Assembly: GCA_001574975.1 (NCBI GenBank)
Contig: KQ965829.1
Span: 65,182-129,181 of the forward strand
Reading direction: 5' to 3'
Length of the DNA stretch: 64,000 nucleotides
Source of the DNA: Gonapodya prolifera JEL478
Lineage: Eukaryota; Monoblepharomycota; Monoblepharidomycetes; Monoblepharidales; Gonapodyaceae
Positions 55,696 to 64,000 of this stretch are shown piece after piece. A model generated the notes under the pieces. The model had not been told where the DNA came from. It saw only the letters and a program-made list of their open reading frames with translations, and did not search any database. Each line of letters opens with the position of its first letter. Within the stretch, counting starts at the first letter, position 1. A program made the position numbers and the translations under genes.

Positions 55696-58600
55696 ATGGC
55701 GGAGTCCGACGCTTCGCGCGCCCTCCTCGCCCTCTCGGCCCCATCGTCGCTCGTTGATGTGGGGGATCCCACCTCCGCTCGTGCGGACGTCAAGCCCACC
55801 GAGTCATCTTTCGCTGTGAGCCAGCAAACCCTAGAGCGACTCTTCGACCCGAAGGCGCCTCAGCAACTCGCGTCGTTGGGCGGCGTTGATGGGCTGTGCG
55901 CTTCTCTTGATGTGGATCTTGGCAGGGGTGTTGGTTGGCAAGGATCATCCGCTTCGCCCCTTGGGGATAGGAGAGAATCCACTGCACCCACCACTCGACT
56001 CGTCGCTGCGGGAGGGGACGCTCGTCCGCGTGATGAAGCGGCACGGGCGGACGACGAACGGGCGCTGCGACGTCGCGTTTTTGGTTCAAACGCAATTCCG
56101 CAGGCAAGGCAAAAGTCGTTGTGGGCTGTCATGTTGGCGAGAGCTCACGACAAAATTCTGGTACGCTGAAGTCCGTGCTCGAGGTTGTTCGGGTGGATAA
56201 TGTCCCTGATTTTCCTCTGACTCACAACACTCGTCTGACAGGTCCTTCTCACCATCTCTGCACTTGTATCCTTTGCCATCGGCCTCTTCGAAGACTTTAG
56301 GACCGACCGAGATCCCGCCACCCCCCGAGTGAACTGGATTGAAGGCCCCGTCATCCTCATTGCAGTCCTCCTTATCATCGTCGCGGACTCCGCGACCGAC
56401 GTTCAAAAGGAACACCGCTTTCGCCAGCTCAACGCACGAAAGGACGACCGTCTTGTCAGATGTCTCTGCGATGGAATGGAACACCTCGTCCCCGTCGCGG
56501 AACTAGTCGTGGGGGATGTTGTTGTGATCGAGCCGGGGGATGTCCCAGCCGCGGACGGCGTGCTCGTGAGCGGATCCAACGTGCGCTGTGACGAAAGTGC
56601 GGCCACGGGAGAAGCGGAGGCCGTCAGGAAAACGGTACCAAAAGGACCCGCGTGGGATCTTCGGCCAGGTCAAAACATGGAGGAGACGGGAACGTCGGCA
56701 CCGTGGCAGGCACCAGGGGATCCTTTCATTCTTTCAGGTTCGAAGGTTGTTGAAGGGACTGGTCGCTACGTTGTTTGTGCCGTGGGCGAATCCAGCGTTT
56801 TCGGACGGACGCTCATGGGTGAGTTCGACCATGTCCCAACGTTTGAAATCCCTCGTAACATAAATTCTTGCCATTTGAAGGATTGAGAACGGAAGATGAA
56901 GAGACGTGAGTTTCGTCCCTAATAATATCGTCTCCTTTATCCCCCGACGCTGCGTAACGTCATACCATTCCCACTTCCAAAACACGCAAGTCCGCTGCAA
57001 GCCAAACTTCATGAGTAAGTGGCCGACTACTTTCCCTTCGTCCGTAATGTTGACCCACACTCCCCACCAAACCAAAGCCTTGCCGACTACATCGCCAAAC
57101 TCGGTGCCATCGCAGCCTTTGTCATTCTCATTGTACTGCTCGCAAAGTACCTCATCGTAACTGCCGTCACGGATGGATTCGGACCGGATTGTGACACGCA
57201 AGCTGTGAGCATGTTTCTTTCGGTGACGAAATTGTAAATGTATGTCGATGATTGATGGCGCGACCATTAGTGCCCGAGCGAGGCACTGTCCCGTTTCGCC
57301 AAGATGCTAGTCACGTCAGTCGCCATTATCGTTGTCGCTATTCCCGAGGGGTTACCCCTTGCTGTCTCCCTTGCTCTGATGTATGGAACAATCCGCATGG
57401 TGAGTGATGTGCTCCTGTCCACCGGCATGAACGTTCATATAATCTTTGTCTTCAGCTGCAAGACAACAACCTCGTCCGAGTCCTTGCGTCGTGTGAGACT
57501 ATGGGCGGCGCAACGACAGTTTGCAGTGACAAAACAGGAACACTCACCGAGAACCGTATGACTGTCGTCACCGGGCGCGTTGGTGCCGAAATTCCATTTG
57601 GAAAGTGGAGTGAGCGCCCCGGTGAAACAAACCTTGCCGTCAATTTTGGCGACGTTGCTGAAAAGAGCGCAGGGCAGACAGAAGCTGAACTTGGTGGAAC
57701 GCATGTGTTGGAGTTGGTGAGAGAGAGCGTGGCGATCAACTCCACTGCATTCTGGGTTGTGGACGAAGCCACGGGTGCCGGCAGCTTTGTCGGTGAGTAC
57801 CCTTGTCGTCAAGCAAGTGCATGTGTCGACGTAAACGTCACACGTCAACTAGGATCGCAAACTGAAACCGCACTTCTCAACTGGACTGCCACGTTTAGTC
57901 CCCGCGACGACTACCTTCGCCTCCGATCTGCCCCAGAAAGTGCCACGGTGTCGGTGTGGCCGTTTTCTTCTCTTCGAAAGGCAATGGCTACGCTGGTGAA
58001 ACTCGCTCCCTCAGCTGACTCACATGGAGCGGAAGCAAAGTACCGAGTTTACGTGAAAGGAGCAGCTGAAATCATTCTGGAACGCTGTGAGAACACAGTG
58101 GTTGCGTCGGGGTCTTACAACCGTAAAATGGCCACGGTAGCCCCCCTCACCGCGGATCTCAAGGGGAAAGTTCAAAGTGCCATCGGTGACTTCGCCGGTG
58201 CTAGTTTGCGGGCGGTTGCGATGTCTTACAGAGATCTCACCGAGGACGAATACAGCGCGTGCTTGACGAAGGCGAAAGCGAGGGTCGAAGGACGAAGAGC
58301 CTTGGAGAGAAAAGAACAAGAGAGCCGGATGGGAGTTGACAAAGAGCTCGCGATCGGGAAGTTGGAGAGTGTCACCGAGGAGGAAGTGGCTGGATCTGAA
58401 GAAATGCTCGTGGAATTGCAAAAGGGTCAGGCGCTTCTCGCAGTCGTGGGGATTCAAGACCCCGTGCGCAAAGGTGTACCGGAAGCAGTCGAGATGTGCA
58501 AGCGGGCGGGAGTTGATGTTCGAATGGTGGGTTGCGCTACATATCGAAGCCCTCAGTCTTCGCTCTCATCCAACGTTCGCCAAATCAGGTCACAGGCGAC

Positions 58601-60270
58601 AACCTTCTCACCGCTCAAGCAATTGCGCGCGAATGTGGAATCCTTACCCCTGATGGCGTTGTTATGGAAGGCCCTCGGTTCCGACAGCTTTCTCCTTCGG
58701 AAATGCGAGAGACACTGCCCAAGCTCCAAGTATTGGCACGATCAAGTCCCATCGATAAGTTACTTTTGGTAAAGACGCTGAAGGAGATGGGCGAAACGGT
58801 CGCTGTGACCGGCGATGGTAAGTGCGGAATGGTGCGCCAAAACACAGATGCTTTCGTGACATAACATCGTCCGCTCTGCTTTCGTCCATAGGAACAAATG
58901 ACGGGCCCGCTCTAAAAGCTGCCGACGTGGGCTTCAGTGAGTTATAAAAAATCGTTATACTTCACTCCGGAAAGTTGAAGATCTTGCGGGTCGACAGGTA
59001 TGGGAATTTCTGGAACCGAGGTGGCTAAGGAAGCCTCGGCAATCGTTTTAATGGACGACAGTGAGTCTTGTGGAGATTCTATCTTTTCACGAGGGTATAT
59101 TCCAAAGTTGATGTCCTTTTTTTGCGTACTCTTCAACACAATTAGACTTCGCATCTATCGTGAAAGCCATCATGGTGGGTCAACTGTAACTTGGCGACAC
59201 TGAACGACAGTACTAACTCCATTTTGCAGTGGGGTCGATCAATCAATGNGATCAATCAATGCGGCAGTTAAAAAATTCCTCCAGTTCCAGGTCACCGTTA
59301 ACATCACCGCGGTGGCCATTTCTTTCGTATCGGGAGTCGTCGATGGGAGTGAACAGTCTATCCTTACCGCTGTGCAGTTGCTTTGGGTCAAGTAAGTCGT
59401 CTCGCCATTCAAGCTGGAAGCCTACCTAAAAGTCTATTTTGATCCTGCAACAGCTTGATCATGGACACTCTCGCCGCGCTGGCTCTCTCGACTGAGGCTG
59501 CAACGATGGATCTTCTGGACAATCCGCCCGAGGGTCGCGGTAAAGCGTTGATTGGAGATGCGTCTTGGAAGATGATTCTGGGGCAAGCAGTCTTCCAGAT
59601 CATTGTAGAACTCGCGCTCATATTTGCTGGTCCTGGCTGGTTTGGGTAAGTGTTTCCTTCCTCGGGCGCAACGAAAGTTTGCTTATGATGACTCGATCGT
59701 CCACTTCGTGAAATCGCGGTTCGTGTGAAGTCTTCATGCCCTGGACTCAGTGGGCGGAATGAAAACCGATCCTCGAACTGTTGCGACGGTGCCAAGCTGG
59801 TTCCAAGGAAGCTTACCAAACTTCATAGATCTCATCAACGACGAACGTCTCGTGTTGAGGACGATCGTGTTCAATTCTTTCGTGTTTATGCAGATCTGGA
59901 ACATGTTCAAGTAAGTCCGGAGTATTGCGAGTGGTCGAATGACCGGAATACGTAATGATTAGCACATTGCATATCTTTTCGTAGCGCCCGCCGAACAGAC
60001 AACACCCTGAACATATTCGTGCGCATCGATCAAAACCTCCTTCTTGTTGTGATTCTCGTCTGCGTTTCCGCAATTCAGGTTATTTTGGTACTTTTTGGAG
60101 GCATAGCTTTCTCCACGACGCCGCTAAATGGCGTTCAGTGGGGTGTGTCGATGGGGTTGGGTCTGATGAGTCTACCAGTCGGGTTCTTACTGCGTCTTTT
60201 ACCCGATCGGTTGTTTGTATTTTGGAAGAACTGGTTGCACACTAAGCAAAAAGTAGATCATCAAGTGTGA
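55696..60270 (+). CDS. PMC1: PMC1/PMCA-type P-type Ca2+-ATPase
   Basis: Pumps Ca2+ out of the cytosol into the vacuole or across the plasma membrane. Order: N-terminal domain with LASLGGVDGLCASLDVDLG and RVFGSNAIPQ; first spans VLLTISALVSFAIGLFEDF and GPVILIAVLLIIVADSATD; actuator domain LVVGDVVVIEPGDVPAADGV, DESAATGE; PEGLPLAVSLAL near 57342; phosphorylation motif CSDKTGTLTENRM near 57520; nucleotide domain KGAAEIILERC near 58057; hinge TGDG/TNDGPALKAADVGFS across an intron near 58820-58890; then FLQFQVTVNITAVAISFVSG and the last spans, ending NWLHTKQKVDHQV. About 14 introns. The catalytic Asp and the hinge are intact. The tail is short with no calmodulin-binding helix, as in fungal Pmc1. 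The join at 59237-59261 is damaged in this assembly (see the separate entry). Start 55696 is the first ATG. Confidence 0.92.
59237..59261 (+). other. Assembly join: N flanked by a duplicated 12-mer
   Basis: The 12-mer gatcaatcaatg occurs twice, separated by a single N at 59249. Removing one copy and the N (13 bases) restores the Ca2+-ATPase frame as W-G-R-S-I-N-A-A-V-K-K-F, the conserved WGRxVNDAVKKF-type segment; keeping both gives a stop after 12 codons. It is almost certainly an overlap not collapsed by the assembler. Confidence 0.9.
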
Positions 60271-60547
60271 TAATTATCATCTTGACTTGCACAATAATTC
60301 ACGCCACTAGACAATCCTACTTGGAAACACTCGTGGTGATTCGGGGATGTATTCTCGAACAGAGCCTGCATGGGTATTGGGTATTCTTTCGAGCAACAAA
60401 TATCACAGATCCACCCCAGCCACTCAATCTAAAATGTAATTTTGCTTGCCGCTTGGTGCCATCTTCCTAAGTATGTAAAATTGACTATGTTTATTGAGAT
60501 TTATCATGCTGCGCCTTGTCCAACCACACTTCCGGCAACCCTGCCAT

Positions 60548-61486
60548 TCAACGAACGAGTCCCTCATATTCAAACTCTGCAACACCGGGGTGGCCAGCAT
60601 TTGCTGCAGCATACGGGAGTGCAAAAGGTATGGCGTCCTCCCAACCCATTCCGAGCAGCATGTGAGCGTGAAGAAGACCAGCGAGAAAGACGTCTCCCGA
60701 CCCAGTCTGTGACACCTCAATCGTACGTGGGGGTTCGTATGTGCGTGGCGTTCCGCCTTTCTCTGGGTTCAAGTGCCAGATGGGTTTCGCGCCATCAGTA
60801 ATAATCCAGGACTTGACCAGAGGCCAGCGCGACGCTGCACTACAAAGATGTGCGCCAGTGTCTAGGTCTGGATTGGAAAACGAATCCGCAAGGAGGTGTC
60901 CGAACTCCTCTGCGTTAATTTTCACCAGTGACACGGGGTATTCCACTAGCCACTTCAACGGCGGCCCGTAGGTGTCCACAATAACCGTAGAGCCAGAGTT
61001 AAAAAGCTCCTCCAAGGCGATCCTGAATGGTCTCACGGCAAAGGAGTCCCAATCGCCGGGCACGGAACCGCACACGGCAAGCACACCCGCAGCGCCAGCT
61101 AGCTTAGAAATTGATAGCGCAGCTGATTCCCAAGAGTAAGAATCAGGAGGACAGTCGGGACCGAGAAACGTCGTTTCGGGAACCCCATCGGCTCGCACAA
61201 CTGTTCCAATCCTCGTCGCCGATGTCCGGATGACCTCGTGTGGAATGCCACGCTCTTTGAGCCATCGCTCGCATTGAGCACCCGAATCTCCTCCGAAGAA
61301 TGTGATTGCCGTTGTGGGCGTGCCAAACCGGACCAACATTCGCGACACGTTGATCCCCTTGCCCCCAACCTGGAAGGAGGAACCATGCGCTCTGAAGACG
61401 CCCCCCGGAGTCCACGGCGCGCATCTGAGTGTCGTCTCAGCGAGCGGGTTGCCAGTAAATGTCACAATGTTCTTACTCGATTGCAT
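60548..61486 (-). CDS. PfkB-family sugar kinase resembling 1-phosphofructokinase/tagatose-6-P kinase
   Basis: ATP-dependent phosphorylation of a sugar or sugar phosphate. Single exon, 312 residues from ATG 61486. Motifs: GNPLAETTLR start, the GGKGINVSRMLVRFGT substrate signature near residue 40, FFGGDSGAQCERWL, the SVPGD turn, VKINAEEFGHLL, and the ATP/anion-hole signature EVSQTGSGDVFLAGLLHAH with the catalytic Asp in TGSGD. The GGKGiNVsR signature is that of the FruK/LacC branch (1-phosphofructokinase, tagatose-6-phosphate kinase), which is bacterial; fungi normally have ribokinase- or adenosine-kinase-type members. It is intronless among intron-rich neighbours and converges with the Ca2+-ATPase. 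Bacterial transfer is a reasonable inference. The substrate is not fixed by the motifs. Confidence 0.75.
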   Translation of the reverse strand: MQSSKNIVTFTGNPLAETTLRCAPWTPGGVFRAHGSSFQVGGKGINVSRMLVRFGTPTTAITFFGGDSGAQCERWLKERGIPHEVIRTSATRIGTVVRADGVPETTFLGPDCPPDSYSWESAALSISKLAGAAGVLAVCGSVPGDWDSFAVRPFRIALEELFNSGSTVIVDTYGPPLKWLVEYPVSLVKINAEEFGHLLADSFSNPDLDTGAHLCSAASRWPLVKSWIITDGAKPIWHLNPEKGGTPRTYEPPRTIEVSQTGSGDVFLAGLLHAHMLLGMGWEDAIPFALPYAAANAGHPGVAEFEYEGLVR

Positions 61487-61758
61487 TGGCAGCTGCCCAC
61501 TGCGCCACCATATAAACTTGTAATGCAAAGAGAATCAAATTGGCCTATCCGACAATTAAGGGGGTAACGGTCAAATGCATATGTATGTGCTGTGGGAGTC
61601 ACTTCGGTACCAGTCGGTATGTAGTGAATATGCCGACTCAAAGTTCCAAATAGGGTAATTGCATATGTACAAGATAGCGGCAGCTCTACAATCTAGGAAG
61701 GTGCCATTACCGCTGCTGGAGACTCCTGGGGGCTCTGGATCCCTTGACCCAGAACCCT

Positions 61759-64000
61759 TCAGTGGAAAAAGTAGGGGCTGCCAATAACAGTACGAACGTC
61801 AAAGTCACCTCGTTTCGGTAGTTCGGGAAATAAGCGCTTGATGTCCACCCAAACTAGAACCGCTCTCGCTCCGACCTTGTAGCTATTAAAATTTCGCTTT
61901 GACATCCCACGTCCCTTCTTGCCATACCGAGTCTTCGCTTCAATAATTGCGTCCAAATCGCCATCTTCAGCGGCATCCAGCATCCTAGAGGCGACGGCCA
62001 CTTCACGCTCCGCTTCTAATTTGAGCACCTTCTCCCACATCACCTTTTGATGTTTTAGCAGGCAAAGTCACGCGGACGGGGAGCTTGTTGTTTCCAAACC
62101 TGTCCAACAATTCGTCTCGCAGTTTTTTCATGATGCCCTTGCCGTCCGGGCCGGTACTGTGTAACCTCACGAACTCCTCCCTCAGAACTATTCCAAGTTC
62201 GTCTACATCGGCCGCATGGGTCCAAAACGAGTCATGTACAGCCGCAAAAGTCAGTCCAAGTGCCTTCATGTGCAACGCCGTGAGCATCATGTGCGTCGCG
62301 TCCAGGCTGTGGATGAAATTTGGGGGGAATGCGCTCGACTGCTTTTGATGGTTTGTTGAACCCTGTAATGTGGGATCTGCAATAACGAGTCTTTGGTAAC
62401 GTGACGTAATCGAGCGCATGGGGAATTTACGGTACGGTTGCACGACAGGGAGGCCAAGCGGGGTTGTCCAAACCAACATCGTGTTTCGCTGAATAGCCGG
62501 TGGCAGTTCAAAACCTCGTTTCTTCACGCCGGACTTGGTCTTCTTCGTCTTGGCCTCTTTCGTGCTGGATTTCATCACTGCTGAATCCGTAACGGAAGAG
62601 GAGACATCATCCTGTCGAGTGATTTCGTGATCCAACAATCCGACATGTAAATTGTCACGGGACGTCTCTAGTCCAACAAGCTTTCCTTCAAAATCATCAT
62701 TTTTAGCATCGTTTTCGTCATCTTCGGTCATCCTCAAGTCTTCCAGTTCTGTCGTCTCCACCCCGTTCCCCTCAACCTTGCCACCCTTCACGATGCCCAT
62801 CTCCTCCAAGACATCTGTGATGATCAATCCCCTTGGATCGATGTGTCTCGGGTCAGCACTGGAACACACAATGCGAGCCATGTCGTTTAACCATTGTTGA
62901 ATGGCCCTTGCGCCGCTGAACATCTCCGCCACCGCACGGTTTGTCAAGATAGCGAGATAACTCGCACACTGGAAAATTTGTCTATCGTCCATGACGTGCT
63001 CTCCAGCAGTTCTTGATTCGACTAAACGGGCTGAAATCTGCTCTCGAGCCCCAATGAATGTCACCCCGTAGCTTTGTGTCATCACAGTCTGCTTCACAAG
63101 TGCCCGCGTCACTTTTCCCTGAGCCATCCGAGCGATTGCGTTCCCCGCGGTAGCGTCCTCGTCCACGATTCTTCCAACGATCTTGGCAACACCGGTATAA
63201 ACATCACCTGGTTTCTCCCGAGGCACCAAGTTCACCTCAAAAGCACCCTCTGAATCACCTCCCAAGGCAGCGTAATGCTGAAGTCCATTGCATGAGCCAT
63301 CCATCTGTACTGGCAAACCGCTTTCATACCTTTCAGGACCTTCAGGGTGTTCCATCGCCATTGCGACTTCATGACAAACCGCCAAGCACTGGTACGGCGA
63401 GTCCGCCTTTTTCCACCATCCTTTCCCACCCAATGGATTTCTGGCGGAGTCTAGCACGTCGTTCATCCTTTCCTCTGACCACTTGACACGATCCGCGAAC
63501 GACGCCTTATCGAACCCGTATGTGTTTGCTAGGTGCACTTTGAGCCAATACCAGCCACGATTTCCGAGTGGCTTACGCAGATCGAACCGCAACAAACTCC
63601 GACTCAAATCGTTTCCGATATGGTTCAGATTCGGCGGGACGGGATACGCACGCCCACGGAAGTCGATGTGGTGGGGGAACCAGATCGGCCTCCCCGCCAT
63701 TGCTGCCGCCAATACAACTTTGAGTCCAGCGTCGCATCGCTTTGAGTACCGCTCACGCTCATCCTTGAGCCATTTGGCCCTCGCGGCTGCAATGATCGCA
63801 AAATCTCTAATCTCCTCCCGCTTAACTTCGCCCTTGGCCCGTCGTTCCTTCCATGCTTTCATACCGTTGGAAAGCGCAGGTGGGGGGATGCGTCGCTCCA
63901 TGGCCGCCGGTGGCATATCCCCCAAGGAGACTCCGGAATTCCACAGCTCAATCACGGTAGGGAGTACGACGTCGTTGACGCGCCACGGGATCGAACCCAG
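61759..64000 (-). CDS. RPO41: Mitochondrial RNA polymerase (5' part beyond the right edge)
   Basis: Single-subunit, T7-like polymerase that transcribes mitochondrial DNA. The window starts inside the gene (LGSIPWRVNDVVLPTVIELW) and runs to the C-terminus. Motifs: FPHHIDFRGRAYP, the palm Asp in VQMDGSCNGLQHYAALGG (about 63290), the O-helix region RALVKQTVMTQSYGVTFIGA, PNFIHSLDATHMM and the second catalytic Asp in VHDSFWTHA (about 62230). The last exon (61853-61759) joins after an intron (62043-61854) that restores phase: KTSK-VWVDIKRLFPELPKRGDF and ends IGSPYFFH, the classic terminal block. Reading through that intron would instead break the frame. An acidic/Lys-rich insertion of about 90-110 residues (encoded about 62520-62790) precedes LVWTTPLGLPVVQPYRK. 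Catalytic residues are intact. Partial only because of the window edge. Confidence 0.95.

Noticed and set aside
61854-62043. Apparent frameshift at the C-terminus of the mitochondrial RNA polymerase
   Set aside because: A GTGATG...TTCTAG intron restores phase exactly and yields the expected terminal block, so no frameshift is needed.
1-64000. tRNA, rRNA and CRISPR signals
   Set aside because: I scanned for T-loop consensus, rRNA-like blocks and regularly spaced direct repeats and saw none; a covariance-model search would be decisive for tRNAs.

Overview
This 64 kb window looks like nuclear DNA from an early-diverging, flagellated (chytrid-like) fungus. Most genes are broken by many short GT-AG introns. 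Several products are fungal in character: a Csm1/Pcs1 monopolin subunit, an MCH1-type transporter, a Gcn4/CPC-1-like bZIP factor and a PMC1-type Ca2+ pump. An ARMC2 homologue, an axoneme-assembly factor expected only where flagella exist, points to a zoosporic lineage. A selenoprotein H gene with an in-frame UGA fits the few basal fungal groups known to use selenocysteine, such as Gonapodya in Monoblepharidomycetes; that name is inference, not proof.

Layout. 0.2-5 kb: a membrane-anchored spherulin-4 protein, the Csm1/Pcs1 gene and a methyltransferase fragment. 5.6-8 kb: a BRCT gene and a decayed, head-to-head copy of it. 8.3-10.9 kb: an F-box-like ORF overlapping the end of a truncated PDK/BCKDK-type kinase. 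11.2-21.5 kb: housekeeping and regulatory genes (Prp28 RNA helicase, MCH1-like transporter, bZIP factor, FMN-binding oxidoreductase). 21.7-24.4 kb: two tandem decayed F-box-like genes, then a gene-poor stretch. 27-38.6 kb: three paralogues of a lineage-specific ankyrin family (one probably dead), a Dpb3/CHRAC-like histone-fold protein, an orphan MYND finger and a 3.3 kb gene-poor gap.

39.5-44.7 kb: selenoprotein H and ARMC2, divergent over a short shared upstream region. 44.9-48.7 kb: one intact F-box/ankyrin gene flanked by two decayed copies, with a short terminal-inverted-repeat element between copies. 49.9-54.6 kb: a multi-pass membrane protein, doubtful ORFs and an F-box/cysteine-rich protein. 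55.7-64 kb: the P-type Ca2+-ATPase, an intronless PfkB sugar kinase resembling bacterial 1-phosphofructokinases, and the mitochondrial RNA polymerase, which runs off the right edge.

Two themes dominate: conserved single-copy genes for splicing, mitochondrial transcription, Ca2+ transport and flagella; and rapidly duplicating and decaying F-box, ankyrin and BRCT families that fill the spaces between them. All exon joins were worked out by eye, so boundaries are approximate unless exact positions are given.
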